Origin: JACJWR01 sp964556255
Lineage (GTDB): Bacteria; Actinomycetota; Actinomycetes; S36-B12; UBA10799
Assembly: GCA_964556255.1 (NCBI GenBank)
Contig: CAZKVQ010000023.1
Location: 1 to 45,793 of the forward strand
Direction of reading: 5' to 3'
DNA: 45,793 nucleotides
This document shows, piece by piece, positions 1-8,660 of the stretch (position 1 is its first letter; every line of letters starts with the position of its first letter). A program made the translations under genes and the position numbers. Under the pieces are notes generated by a model. That model searched no databases. It was not told where the DNA came from and saw only the letters and a list, made by a program, of their open reading frames with translations.

Positions 1-816
1 GTTCTTGCAGGCCCAGACGTAGCCACCCTCCCACTTCATGGCTGCGGCCACCATGTCGTCGATGAGCCGGTGTTCATAGGTGATGCCGGCCGCCGTGAAC
101 TCATCCTCGAACTCCTGGGCATACACCTCGGCGAAGATGTCCTTGAACTGCCCGTCGTAGGCCTTCAGGATCGTGTTCTTGGTCGACAGGTACACCGGGT
201 AGCCCCGGTTGAGGCCGTAGCGCATAGAGGCCCGCGCGAAATCACGGATGGACTCATCCAGGTTGTACATACCCATCGCGACGCCCGCCCCCGGGAAGTC
301 GTAGACGTCGAACTCCATCGGCTCCGAGCCGTCGGCGGGCGTATAGGTCATGGTCAGGGTGCCGGGACCGGGCACTTTGACGTCGGTGGCCTTGTACTGG
401 TCGCCGAAGGCATGACGGCCGACCANNNNNNNNNNCGGCTTGGTCCAGCCGGGCACCAGCCGGGGAACATTGCTCATGATGATCGGCTCGCGGAAGATGA
501 CGCCACCGAGGATGTTGCGGATGGTCCCGTTCGGGGAGCGCCACATCTTCTTCAGACCGAACTCCTCCACCCGCGCCTCGTCGGGAGTGATCGTCGCGCA
601 CTTGACGCCGACCCCGTACTTCTTGATGGCGTTCGCGGCATCGACGGTGACCTGGTCGTCCGTCGCATCCCGCGACTCGATTCCCAAGTCGTAGTACTTC
701 AGATCGATATCAAGGTAGGGAAGAATCAACTGCTCCTTGATGAACTCCCAGATGATGCGCGTCATCTCATCGCCGTCGAGTTCCACGACGGGATTCGTCA
801 CCTTGATCTTGGACAT
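1..816 (-). CDS. icd: NADP-dependent isocitrate dehydrogenase (C-terminal part outside window)
   Basis: Oxidatively decarboxylates isocitrate to 2-oxoglutarate in the TCA cycle, normally making NADPH. The first 272 codons are visible, out of about 405 usual for this homodimeric, eukaryote-like IDH subfamily. Landmarks are GDEMTRIIW (15-23), the substrate-binding SPNGTIRNILGG (94-105), GRHAFGDQY just after the N gap, STKNTILKAYDG and YEHRLIDDM. The ATG at 816 gives the family N-terminus and has GAAGGG about nine bases upstream. The gene lies 69 bp downstream of mdh on the same strand, so the two probably share a transcript. A 10-base N run (426-435) follows residue 127. It keeps the frame but inserts two more residues than the family has between KP and GRH, so it is an assembly artefact. 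Identity is secure; cofactor preference is inferred from the family. Confidence 0.94.
   Translation of the reverse strand, partial: MSKIKVTNPVVELDGDEMTRIIWEFIKEQLILPYLDIDLKYYDLGIESRDATDDQVTVDAANAIKKYGVGVKCATITPDEARVEEFGLKKMWRSPNGTIRNILGGVIFREPIIMSNVPRLVPGWTKPXXXXVGRHAFGDQYKATDVKVPGPGTLTMTYTPADGSEPMEFDVYDFPGAGVAMGMYNLDESIRDFARASMRYGLNRGYPVYLSTKNTILKAYDGQFKDIFAEVYAQEFEDEFTAAGITYEHRLIDDMVAAAMKWEGGYVWACKN
426..435. other. Assembly gap of 10 N inside icd
   Basis: Ten undetermined bases after codon 127 of icd. The reading frame resumes correctly (GTC GGC CGT CAT), so the true missing length is 1 mod 3. Family conservation (three residues between KP and GRH) predicts four missing bases, not ten. 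Confidence 0.95.
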
Positions 817-885
817 GTTCACTGGCCCTTCGACGTCGACTGGGTGGATGTTGGCTCGGCTCTCAACTGGACCCGACCGGTTGGG

Positions 886-1842
886 CTAGAGGTTCTGGAC
901 GTCGCCCTGCTTGGCGCGCACAGCCTCGCTGGCTTCCAGCAGACCCGCCAGCTCAGTTTCTGAGAGGTCCGTCGCCACGACCCGTCGAACGCCTTCGCGA
1001 CCGATCTCGGCCTCGACCCCCAGGTACACGCCGGCGATTCCGAACTCACCGTCGACCCAAGCACAGACCGGCATGACATCCCCGCTGTCCTCGGCCACCG
1101 CCTTCGCCATCCTGGCAGCCGCCGCCGATGGGGCGTAGTAGGCGGATCCGGTCTTCAGTAGCGCCACCACCTCGGCGCCGCCATTGCGGGTACGGGTCAC
1201 CAATTCCTCGATCTCGTCCGCCTCGAGCAGGTCGGACAGTGGCTTGCCGTCGACCGTGCACCGGGAGGGCACCGGAACCATGGTGTCCCCGTGGGAGCCG
1301 AGGGTCAGCGTCTGGACGCTCGCGATCGGGACCCCGAGCCGCTCCGCCACGAAGTGGGTGAACCGAGCTGTGTCGAGCATGCCGGCCTGACCGATGACGC
1401 GGTTGTGCGGGAAGCCGGTTGCGATCTGGGTCAGCGCCGTCATCTCATCAAGCGGGTTGGAGACCACGATGACGACAGCCTCGGGGGCGTATTTGGCGAT
1501 GTTCTCGGCGACGCTGCGCACGATCTTGGCGTTCGTCTCGATCAGGTCCATCCGACTCATGCCCGGCTTGCGCGGCAGACCCGCGGTGATCACGACGATG
1601 TCGGAGCCGGCGATGGCCTCGTAGCCGCTGCCGTCGGCGGCGGTAGTTGCCCCCACCACCTTCGTCTGGAAGCCCTCGACCGGACGCGACTGGTTCATGT
1701 CGAGGGCGAGCCCCTCAGCCTTACCCTCGACGATGTCCGTGAGCACGACCTCGTCGAAGATGTCGTACTCGGCCAATCTCATGGCTGTGGTGGATCCGTA
1801 GAACCCTGCTCCGACGACGGTTACCTTGCCTGACCGGGACAT
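886..1842 (-). CDS. mdh: Malate dehydrogenase, LDH-like type
   Basis: NAD-dependent interconversion of malate and oxaloacetate in the TCA cycle. The 318-residue protein has the Rossmann motif GAGFYG (11-16), with Asp36 at the end of the second strand, as in NAD-preferring enzymes. The substrate arginines are Arg91 and Arg97 in RKPGMSR and Arg160. VVSNPLD covers 126-132. The catalytic pair is Asp157 and His184 (GSHGD). The RKPGMSR loop with its second Arg favours malate over lactate dehydrogenase. The architecture is the LDH-like MDH group, not the cytosolic-type MDH I remember from Streptomyces, so this locus may have exchanged the enzyme class while keeping the position. The ATG at 1842 is preceded by GAGGAG nine bases away. 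icd follows 69 bp downstream. Confidence 0.94.
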   Translation of the reverse strand: MSRSGKVTVVGAGFYGSTTAMRLAEYDIFDEVVLTDIVEGKAEGLALDMNQSRPVEGFQTKVVGATTAADGSGYEAIAGSDIVVITAGLPRKPGMSRMDLIETNAKIVRSVAENIAKYAPEAVVIVVSNPLDEMTALTQIATGFPHNRVIGQAGMLDTARFTHFVAERLGVPIASVQTLTLGSHGDTMVPVPSRCTVDGKPLSDLLEADEIEELVTRTRNGGAEVVALLKTGSAYYAPSAAAARMAKAVAEDSGDVMPVCAWVDGEFGIAGVYLGVEAEIGREGVRRVVATDLSETELAGLLEASEAVRAKQGDVQNL

Positions 1843-1915
1843 GCGCTGTCGCTCCTCGAGTTTCGCTGACTGGATTTTTTCGCTCTGAAACCGTTCTGAC
1901 CTTATCGCTGTGCGC

Positions 1916-2182
1916 TCAGGAAGGCGGCGGCACCCACAGCGACAGCACCCCTAGACCCACGGCCAACACCCCCAGGACAACCAGATCCACCGACCGGCGA
2001 CGAACCGCCAGCAGACCGACGGCGTCGCCCGGTAGCACGAGTCGCAGCACGAATGCGGCGATGACGGAGAGGGCGAGCAACACCGAGCCCACCCGGAATC
2101 GATCCATCGCCACGAAGCTCATCGCCACCACGATGCCCAGTAGCACCGAGAGAAGAGGCCATTGGCGACGAACCGCGTTCAC
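1916..2182 (-). CDS. DUF3017 small membrane protein
   Basis: An 88-residue hydrophobic protein starting at GTG 2182, whose first bases overlap the folD stop (GTGA, 4 nt), so it is almost certainly translated by coupling to folD. Three likely membrane helices are visible (about residues 9-25, 32-50 and 65-83), separated by short Arg-rich loops (RFR, RRRS). It ends WVPPPS. The size, the three-helix pattern and the position directly after folD match the actinobacterial DUF3017 family, whose function is unknown. A longer upstream reading of the same frame runs antisense-like through folD and was not used. The 73 bp to mdh show no clear terminator. Confidence 0.8.
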   Translation of the reverse strand: MNAVRRQWPLLSVLLGIVVAMSFVAMDRFRVGSVLLALSVIAAFVLRLVLPGDAVGLLAVRRRSVDLVVLGVLAVGLGVLSLWVPPPS

Positions 2183-3030
2183 CTGCGGGTGCCCTCCGCG
2201 GCTTCGACGACGTTGGCCAACAGCATGGCTCTGGTCATGGGCCCGACGCCGCCGGGCATCGGCGCAAGGTACCCCGCGACCCCCGCCACGTCCGGCGCCA
2301 CATCCCCCACCAGTCCCTCTTCGGTCCGGGTGATGCCGACGTCCAAGACAGCGGCGCCGCCCTTGACCATGTCGGCGGAGATGAGTCCGGGAACTCCGGC
2401 GGCGGCGACCACGATGTCGGCCGCCGCGATGTGGCGGGCCAGATCGCGGGTTCCGGTGTGGCACAGGGTCACGGTGGCGTTCTCCGAACGTCGGGTGAGC
2501 AGCAGGCCGAGCGGTCGGCCGACTGTGACCCCTCGGCCAACGATCACGACCTCAGCACCAGCGATCGGCACGTCGTACCGGCGCAACAACTCGACGATGC
2601 CGCGCGGTGTGCAAGGCAACGGGGCAGGTGTCCCCAGAACCAGCCGACCGAGGTTCGCCGGGTGCAGACCGTCCGCGTCCTTGGCCGGATCCATCGCCTC
2701 GAGAACGGCGTTCGAATCGAGCCCCCTCGGCAGCGGGAGTTGCACGATGTAGCCGGTGCAGGCTGGGTCGCCGTTGAGCCGTGCCACCTCGTCGAGGACA
2801 TCCTGCTGTGTGGCGGAGGCCGGCAGATCGACACGGATACTGGCGATGCCGACCTCTTCACAGTCCCGGTGCTTGCCACGGACATAGGAGTGGCTTCCTG
2901 GGTCGTCACCCACGAGCACGGTTCCCAGTCCCGGACGAACGCCTCGGGCCGCGAGCGCCGAGACCCGCTCGGCCAGTTCGGCCTTCACTGCGGCCGCGGT
3001 CGCCTTGCCGTCAAGAATCGTTGCCGTCAC
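2179..3030 (-). CDS. folD: Bifunctional methylene-THF dehydrogenase / methenyl-THF cyclohydrolase
   Basis: Interconverts 5,10-methylene- and 10-formyl-tetrahydrofolate with NADP, supplying the formyl donor used by PurN and PurH encoded upstream. It has 283 residues, normal for the family. Tyr49 and Lys53 in SYVRGK are the catalytic pair. QLPLP, DADGLHPANLGRL and PCTPRGIVELL line the folate site. GRGVTVGRPLG is the NADP loop, and PMPGGVGPMT near the end is the FolD signature. The start is GTG at 3030, overlapping the stop of the transporter gene by four bases (GTGA). The next gene overlaps its own stop in the same way, so transporter, folD and DUF3017 form a coupled set. Confidence 0.95.
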   Translation of the reverse strand: MTATILDGKATAAAVKAELAERVSALAARGVRPGLGTVLVGDDPGSHSYVRGKHRDCEEVGIASIRVDLPASATQQDVLDEVARLNGDPACTGYIVQLPLPRGLDSNAVLEAMDPAKDADGLHPANLGRLVLGTPAPLPCTPRGIVELLRRYDVPIAGAEVVIVGRGVTVGRPLGLLLTRRSENATVTLCHTGTRDLARHIAAADIVVAAAGVPGLISADMVKGGAAVLDVGITRTEEGLVGDVAPDVAGVAGYLAPMPGGVGPMTRAMLLANVVEAAEGTRR

Positions 3031-4049
3031 ATCGGCATTCTCTCAGGTGCCGATTGGCTGCCGGCGGCGGGCGCGCGGGCACCGAAGAAGGCGAGAGCCG
3101 CGGCCACTACCGAAAGCAGCACTGCGAGCAACACCTGCCAGCTGAGCTCCACCGCGCCGGCCGTCGGGGTGACCACGTCCACCCCGACGCTGCCCAGCAG
3201 CTGGCCGACAATGGTGAGCAGGGAGAACAACAACACTCCGAGCGACCGCACCGCGAACGCGGCGACAGTGACGAAGGCCACCCCGATGGGTCCCCCCAGC
3301 CACAGGATCGGCTCCGACCACGGCGCCGGCGGCGGCACGAAGGCCCGGTTATCCAGGTTCTCCACGACGGTCGCGATCACCAGCAGGGCGGCCGTCCCGA
3401 CGATGAAGTTGACGCCCGCTGCGACGAACGGCGAACCGGCAGCGACCGACACCCGCCCGTTGAGGCCTTGCTGGAAGGCCACCAAACCGCCGGCGACCAG
3501 TGCCAGCAGCAGCAGCGCAAGCGACACCCTGGCGTCCCCGAAGTCGCCAGACACTGCGATTCCCACGCCGATGATGCAGAGGATCGCCGCCGCGACCCTC
3601 GGCACAGTGATGGGGCGCCGACCTCCGGGACCGACGCCGAGCCGGTCGGCGACCAGCGAGTTGCCGGTGAGGCCGGCAACGATGGCCACCGTGAACAGGG
3701 CCACTCCCAGACTGGGCACGTCCAGGCCCTGCGATGCGACGAACGTCGCACCCCCGAGACCTCCCAAGAGCCCCCACCAGGGCAGGCCGGCGGCCGACCG
3801 CAGCGACGAGATCAGTCTCCCGACGCCGGCTCGCGCGGACGGCGTGAGGGCCACGATCAGCGTCACCATGACCAGCCCGAACCCGAACGACACGGCCGCC
3901 GCCTCAAGACCGCTGCCCACCCGGATGGCCAATTGGCCGTTGATACGCGCCTGCACCACCGACAACACCCCCACCAACACGGCAAGGGCGCCATCGCGCA
4001 GCACCCGCGGTTGCACGTGCGGCAGCGTGGGCGGGTGGTGGTGGGTCAC
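3027..4049 (-). CDS. YdcZ/DUF606-type DMT superfamily transporter
   Basis: A 340-residue polytopic membrane protein with two halves of about five helices, each resembling the DUF606 (YdcZ) repeat: VVQARINGQLA early in the first half and FQQGLNGRVS early in the second are the matching repeat signatures. The substrate is unknown. I chose GTG at 4049 because a -10-like TACGCT lies exactly six bases upstream, the leaderless arrangement seen repeatedly in this window. A longer reading upstream starts with a poor N-terminus. The gene sits between purH (81 bp upstream) and folD (4 nt overlap), so an export or uptake role linked to purine/folate metabolism is possible but unsupported. Confidence 0.8.
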   Translation of the reverse strand: MTHHHPPTLPHVQPRVLRDGALAVLVGVLSVVQARINGQLAIRVGSGLEAAAVSFGFGLVMVTLIVALTPSARAGVGRLISSLRSAAGLPWWGLLGGLGGATFVASQGLDVPSLGVALFTVAIVAGLTGNSLVADRLGVGPGGRRPITVPRVAAAILCIIGVGIAVSGDFGDARVSLALLLLALVAGGLVAFQQGLNGRVSVAAGSPFVAAGVNFIVGTAALLVIATVVENLDNRAFVPPPAPWSEPILWLGGPIGVAFVTVAAFAVRSLGVLLFSLLTIVGQLLGSVGVDVVTPTAGAVELSWQVLLAVLLSVVAAALAFFGARAPAAGSQSAPERMPM

Positions 4050-4055
4050 CGCGCA

Positions 4056-4061
4056 AGCGTA
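4056..4061 (-). promoter_or_regulatory. Leaderless-type -10 (TACGCT) of the YdcZ-like gene
   Basis: TACGCT fits TAnnnT and ends six bases before GTG 4049, so transcription would begin at or next to the start codon. No Shine-Dalgarno is present. It also gives folD and the DUF3017 gene a promoter separate from purNH. Confidence 0.55.
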
Positions 4062-4130
4062 GTTGCTCAACCGCCGGGCACCACTGCACACCGCCGCGGT
4101 CGCGCAGCGCCGCAGGGGCCGCGACGACTG

Positions 4131-5717
4131 CTAGTGGAAGAAGTGACGCGTCCCGGTGAAATAGACCGTGGCCCCGGCAGCCCTCGCGGCCGCGAGGACC
4201 TCTTCGTCCCGGACCGAACCACCGGGTTCGACGATTGCCCGCACCCCTGCCTCGGTGAGGACCTCCAGGCCATCGGGGAAGGGGAAGAAGGCATCGGAGG
4301 CGGCCACCGCTCCACGCACCCGCTCCTCACCTGCGCGTGCCACCGCCAGCTTGGCCGAATCGACCCGGTTCACCTGACCCATGCCGATCCCGACGGCGGC
4401 GCCGTCGTGAGCCAACAGAATGGCGTTGCTCTTGACCGCCCGGCAGGCCCGCCAGGCGAAGGCGAGGTCTGCCAAGGTGGCTTCTCCGACGGGCTCGCCG
4501 CAGGCCAGTGTCCAACTGGCCGGGTCGTCGCCGACGGCGTCGATCAGATCGGTCTCCTGCACGAGCAGGCCTCCGGAGATCCGCCGCGACTCCGACTTCG
4601 GACCCGCCGGCGGTTCCTCGGCGATCAGGATTCGGATGCTGGGCTTGGCCGACAGGATCGCAATCGCCTCATCCTCGTAGCCGGGGGCCACGATGACCTC
4701 GGTGAACACCTCGGCCACCTGACGGGCCATCTCGGCGCTCACGGTCCGATTCGCGGCGATCACCCCGCCGAAGGCGGAGACCGGGTCGGTGTCGTTGGCC
4801 TTGCGATGGGCGGCCGCGATGTCGTCGCCGACGGCGATGCCACAGGGGTTGGCGTGCTTGATGATTGCCACAGCCGGCCGGTCGAAGTCGTAGGCGCACC
4901 GGTACGCGGCATCGGCATCGACGAAGTTGTTGTAGGACATCGCCTTTCCGTGCACCTGTTCCGCCCCGGCGATCCCGCCCGAGCCGAACGCATCGACGTA
5001 CATCGCGGCGCGTTGGTGCGGATTCTCGCCGTAGCGCAGCACCTCGGCTCGCTCCCATACCCCGGCCACCCACGCGGGTAGCGGCGACTCGGCCTCGTCA
5101 TCGGCAACCACCGAGCCCAGCCAACTCGCCACCGCGACGTCATAACCGGCGGTGTGCCGGAAGGCTTCGACCGCGAGCTCTCGGCGCTGCGCCAAGGTGA
5201 AACCACCACCAGCAACGGCCTCCACCGTCTCGTCGTAGCGCTCAGGTGAGACGACGACGGCGATGCTCGGGTGATTCTTGGCGGCCGCACGGACCATAGC
5301 CGGTCCGCCGATATCGATCTGCTCGACGCAGTCGTCCTCGCCCGCCCCCGATGCGACCGTCTGCTCGAACGGATACAGGTTGACGATGACCAGATCGAAA
5401 GGCTCGATTCCGAGCTCGGTCAGTTGTTCGGCGTGGTCCGGTCGCCGCAGATCCGCGAGGATGCCCGCGTGCACGTTGGGGTGAAGGGTCTTCACCCGAC
5501 CGTCCAGGCACTCCGGAAAGCCGGTGAGGTCAGCAACGGCGGTCACCGGTACACCAGCCGCCGTGATGGCCCCCGCCGTCGAACCGGTGGATACAATCTC
5601 CACACCCGAGGCGTGCAACTGCTCGGCGAGCTCCGTGAGTCCGGACTTGTCGGACACCGAAACGAGAGCCCGTCGTACCGGCCGGCGCGCTCCGTTCTCC
5701 GTAGTGGTCGTGGTCAT
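4131..5717 (-). CDS. purH: Bifunctional AICAR formyltransferase / IMP cyclohydrolase
   Basis: Catalyses the last two steps of IMP synthesis: formylation of AICAR by 10-formyl-THF, then ring closure. It has 528 residues. The N-terminal MGS-like cyclohydrolase domain (about 15-155) carries SDKSGL, GRVKTLHPNVHAGIL and NLYPFEQT. The C-terminal transformylase carries RYGENPHQ, the catalytic Lys-His in KHANPCGIA, FFPFPDGLE and the terminal GTRHFFH. Its ATG overlaps the purN stop (ATGA, 4 nt), so it is coupled to purN and probably depends on the purN promoter. The next gene begins 81 bp downstream with its own candidate promoter. Nothing is missing. Confidence 0.97.
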   Translation of the reverse strand: MTTTTTENGARRPVRRALVSVSDKSGLTELAEQLHASGVEIVSTGSTAGAITAAGVPVTAVADLTGFPECLDGRVKTLHPNVHAGILADLRRPDHAEQLTELGIEPFDLVIVNLYPFEQTVASGAGEDDCVEQIDIGGPAMVRAAAKNHPSIAVVVSPERYDETVEAVAGGGFTLAQRRELAVEAFRHTAGYDVAVASWLGSVVADDEAESPLPAWVAGVWERAEVLRYGENPHQRAAMYVDAFGSGGIAGAEQVHGKAMSYNNFVDADAAYRCAYDFDRPAVAIIKHANPCGIAVGDDIAAAHRKANDTDPVSAFGGVIAANRTVSAEMARQVAEVFTEVIVAPGYEDEAIAILSAKPSIRILIAEEPPAGPKSESRRISGGLLVQETDLIDAVGDDPASWTLACGEPVGEATLADLAFAWRACRAVKSNAILLAHDGAAVGIGMGQVNRVDSAKLAVARAGEERVRGAVAASDAFFPFPDGLEVLTEAGVRAIVEPGGSVRDEEVLAAARAAGATVYFTGTRHFFH

Positions 5718-6334
5718 TGCAGGGTCACCCTTCTTCCGTCAATCGTGAGTTCCCCGGCGGCGAGCCGTGGGATCAGGTCGAGCAGCATCTGACGTTCAGC
5801 GGTCTTGATCCGTTCGTGAAGGGACGACTCATCGTCGTCGACCAACACCGGCACCGGCACCTGGGCGATGATCGGCCCGGTATCCACCCCTGCGTCCACC
5901 AGGTGGAGCGTGGCGCCGGTGACCTGGACCCCATAGGCCAGGGCATCGGAAACGGCCACAGCGCCGGGGAATGCCGGCAGCAACGATGGATGGGAGTTCA
6001 CCACCCGCCCCGGGAATCTGTTCAGGAACAGCGGGTCCAGGATGCGCATCAACCCGGCACAGAGGACGAGGTCGGGTTGGTAACCGGCCACGGTATCGGC
6101 CAGCGCCGAGCTCCACGTCACGCGATTCGGGTACTGCGAGGCATCTACCACGAAGGTGGCGACACCCTGTGCTGCTGCAAGTTCGAGGCCTGGGGCGCTC
6201 GGGCGGTCCGAGCCGACGGCCGCGACCGAAGCACCAAAGGTCTCGTCGGCAGCGGCTGCGAGCAGCGGCGCCATGGTTGTGCCGGCCCCGGAGAGGAGGA
6301 TCACCACGCTTGGCCGGTGCTCGGGGGCGCTCAC
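5714..6334 (-). CDS. purN: Phosphoribosylglycinamide formyltransferase
   Basis: Transfers the formyl group of 10-formyl-THF to GAR, the third step of purine synthesis. It has 206 residues. The catalytic triad residues are Asn113 and His115 (VVNSHPSLLPAFPG) and Asp151 (DTGPIIAQ). The phosphate loop reads LSGAGTTM where the family more often has SGxGSN or SGxGTN, a mild variation. The GTG at 6334 is six bases from TAGGAT, and AGGA within that hexamer could also act as a weak ribosome site, so leaderless or leadered initiation are both possible. purH overlaps by four bases downstream. The perM-like gene ends 19 bp upstream. Confidence 0.95.
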   Translation of the reverse strand: MSAPEHRPSVVILLSGAGTTMAPLLAAAADETFGASVAAVGSDRPSAPGLELAAAQGVATFVVDASQYPNRVTWSSALADTVAGYQPDLVLCAGLMRILDPLFLNRFPGRVVNSHPSLLPAFPGAVAVSDALAYGVQVTGATLHLVDAGVDTGPIIAQVPVPVLVDDDESSLHERIKTAERQMLLDLIPRLAAGELTIDGRRVTLQ

Positions 6335-6340
6335 CAGGCG

Positions 6341-6346
6341 ATCCTA
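6341..6346 (-). promoter_or_regulatory. Leaderless-type -10 (TAGGAT) of purN
   Basis: TAGGAT ends six bases before GTG 6334 of purN, giving purN-purH a promoter separate from the perM-like gene. It overlaps an AGGA that could alternatively be a weak Shine-Dalgarno. Confidence 0.5.
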
Positions 6347-6353
6347 TGCGGCC

Positions 6354-7715
6354 CTAGGAGTCGGCCGACACGAGGTCCCGGGCCGCCACCTGCGCCTTCC
6401 GCGGGGATGCCCGGCGGGCACTCAGATGGCGCCACAGGTCGAGAAGTTCGAAGCCGAGGAAGGTCAGGCCGGCGACAGCAGCGGCGAACAACAGCGGATT
6501 GGGGCCGAGTCCGGTGAGGCGCCCCATCAGTTCACCGCCGGTCAACGCCACAGCCAGTCCGGCCAGCACGCCGGTCACCAGACCGACGCGAAGCCGGAAC
6601 CAGAGCGAGGAGACGGCCAGCAACGGCAGCGGCGTGGCGCACCGCAGATACCCGACGACTGCCCCGACGGCAATGGGCATCAGGAGCAGGGCTGGGATCC
6701 ATCCCGGTACTGCAGCGGGCACGGCTGCGAAAAGAGGCAGGCCGGGGAGGGTCGCTGAGGTGTCGCCGAACATGGACAACTGATCGTCGCCACCGAGGCC
6801 AACTGGGACGCCGGAGGCGAGTCCGGCCGCCCAGAGACCGGCCGTGGGCAGGTAGAGCAGGCACAACAACCCGAGGATGACCGTGCCGACGAGGCCGGGC
6901 TGCAGGCTCGCGAAGGACTCGGTCAGTGTGTCGATGTGCGCGACGGCCGACGCAACGACTATCAGCGCACCACCGCCGGCCAGGGCGACAACACCCCGAA
7001 GGCCGGCCCAGAGGTCGGCCCGCAGCCAACTCGGCAGCCGGGTTCCCACAACCAACCCGCTGGCCGATGCAGCACCGATCGTCAGCCCGACGCCGACGAC
7101 CACAGCCACCCCGAGAAAGGCTGCCCACTCGGGTACGGACGCGGCGGCGGTCGCCGTCAATGCGGCGACGAGAACAGCGAACACTCCGCTGACGAAGGCG
7201 CCGGCGCCGACGAGACGAACGAGATCGCCGCGGGTCTCGATCCCGCCGCGACGGACCGCGGCGCGGCCGAAGCGAGAGGCCAGCACCACGAATGCGGCGG
7301 TCAGGAGCAGCGGGGGGAACCACAATGTGCCGGCAGCGGTCGCGACGGGCGCGAGGTGGCCAGCAAGCCAGGCGTAGCCGACGAATTCGAGAAGCGCATT
7401 GATGCTGCTATGCCCTGCGGCGGCGATCCAGCCCACCAGAGCCAGCGCGCCCACAGCAGCCACGCCGACGATACAGCTGAACAGCGCCGCCAGCGCACCG
7501 TTGATCGCGCTGGGCAGGGTCCGCTCGGAGTCGTGCCGACGACGGGTGGTGGATGCCACGTGCTCGGATGTCCGTCGCGCACGAGGGGCCGCCCCCGAAG
7601 TTGTCGAGGCGCCACCTACCGACCTGGCGCGGGTACCTTTGGACCCGGAACGTCTCGACCCTCGTCGGGCATCGTTACGCCCTGCTGGGCCACGGTTCTT
7701 CGGTGCGGAGGGCAT
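6354..7715 (-). CDS. perM: DUF6350 / PerM-like polytopic membrane protein
   Basis: 453 residues. The first ~70 are basic and Ser/Arg/Gly-rich (cytoplasmic, probably disordered). They are followed by about ten hydrophobic segments starting near residue 72, then a charged C-terminal tail (SARRASPRKAQ). Size, topology and the position immediately before purN-purH and after sucCD match the actinobacterial DUF6350 family. M. tuberculosis PerM, the best known member, is at the equivalent place and has been linked to cell division and persistence. The function here is inferred from that relationship only. ATG 7715 gives the basic N-terminus; I see no Shine-Dalgarno. The 65 bp to sucD contain no T-rich terminator, so read-through from sucCD is possible. 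Confidence 0.75.
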   Translation of the reverse strand: MPSAPKNRGPAGRNDARRGSRRSGSKGTRARSVGGASTTSGAAPRARRTSEHVASTTRRRHDSERTLPSAINGALAALFSCIVGVAAVGALALVGWIAAAGHSSINALLEFVGYAWLAGHLAPVATAAGTLWFPPLLLTAAFVVLASRFGRAAVRRGGIETRGDLVRLVGAGAFVSGVFAVLVAALTATAAASVPEWAAFLGVAVVVGVGLTIGAASASGLVVGTRLPSWLRADLWAGLRGVVALAGGGALIVVASAVAHIDTLTESFASLQPGLVGTVILGLLCLLYLPTAGLWAAGLASGVPVGLGGDDQLSMFGDTSATLPGLPLFAAVPAAVPGWIPALLLMPIAVGAVVGYLRCATPLPLLAVSSLWFRLRVGLVTGVLAGLAVALTGGELMGRLTGLGPNPLLFAAAVAGLTFLGFELLDLWRHLSARRASPRKAQVAARDLVSADS

Positions 7716-7780
7716 CGCCCGATTGTTTCACCAGCGACACGAGGACCTCGGCAACCACGCCGGAGCCCCGTCGGAGTGTC

Positions 7781-8659
7781 TCAGCCGACGATGTCACGCA
7801 TCAGTTGGGCGGTCGCCGACGGCGTCCGTCCGACCTTGACCCCCGCGGCCTCGAGCGCTTCCTGCTTCGCAGCGGCGGTGCCGGAGGATCCTGACACGAT
7901 CGCGCCGGCGTGCCCCATCGTCTTGCCTTCCGGCGCCGTGAAGCCGGCGACGTAGCCGACGACAGGCTTGCTGACGTTCTCGGCGATGAAGGCGGCGGCC
8001 CGCTCCTCGGCGTCGCCACCGATCTCGCCGATCATCACGATCGCCTCGGTCTCCGGATCCTCTTCGAAGGCCGCCAGACAGTCGATGTGGGTGGTCCCGA
8101 TGATCGGGTCGCCGCCGATACCTACCGCCGTGGAGAAACCGATGTCCCGCAGTTCGAACATCATCTGATAGGTCAGCGTTCCCGACTTGGACACCAGCCC
8201 AATCCGTCCGGGTCCGGTGATGGTGGCCGGGATGATGCCTGCGTTTGACTTGCCGGGGCTGATGAGCCCGGGGCAGTTCGGCCCGACGATCCGGGTGGTC
8301 CCGGCGCGCTGGGCGTAGGTGAAGAAGGCCGCCGTGTCGTGCACGGGTACCCCTTCGGTGATCACGACTGCCAACGGAACGCCGGCGTCCACAGCCTCGA
8401 TCACGGCACCCTTGGTGAACTTCGGCGGGACGAAGACGACCGCCACATCGGCTCCGGTCTCGGCCACCGCATCGGCGACGGAGTTGAACACCGGCACATG
8501 CTGCCCTTCGGCGTCAACGGTCTGCCCGCCCTTGCCAGGCGTCACACCGGCCACGATGTTCGTGCCGCTGGCGAGCATCCGGCGGGTGTGCTTGGTGCCT
8601 TCCGAGCCGGTGATCCCCTGAACCAGGATCCGGGAGTTCTCGTTGAGGAAAATCGCCAC
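7781..8659 (-). CDS. sucD: Succinyl-CoA synthetase alpha subunit
   Basis: With SucC, converts succinyl-CoA to succinate with nucleoside triphosphate formation. It has 292 residues from GTG 8659. This start lies one base after the sucC stop and is preceded by AAGGAG, so translation is coupled; longer upstream readings overlap sucC and lack homology. Features are the CoA-binding fold at the N-terminus (ILVQGITGSEGTKHT), GPNCPGLISPGKS, KSGTLTYQ, and the phosphohistidine His250 in MGHAGAIVSG. No truncation. Confidence 0.97.
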   Translation of the reverse strand: MAIFLNENSRILVQGITGSEGTKHTRRMLASGTNIVAGVTPGKGGQTVDAEGQHVPVFNSVADAVAETGADVAVVFVPPKFTKGAVIEAVDAGVPLAVVITEGVPVHDTAAFFTYAQRAGTTRIVGPNCPGLISPGKSNAGIIPATITGPGRIGLVSKSGTLTYQMMFELRDIGFSTAVGIGGDPIIGTTHIDCLAAFEEDPETEAIVMIGEIGGDAEERAAAFIAENVSKPVVGYVAGFTAPEGKTMGHAGAIVSGSSGTAAAKQEALEAAGVKVGRTPSATAQLMRDIVG

Positions 8660-8660
8660 G

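Noticed and set aside
2781..5081. Open plus-strand frame of 766 codons opposite folD, the transporter and purH
   Set aside because: Antisense shadow in GC-rich DNA: Arg/His/Gly/Gln-rich, no homology, and it lies across three clearly real genes.
7716..7780. Terminator between sucD and the perM-like gene
   Set aside because: Only very short inverted repeats and no T-rich tract.
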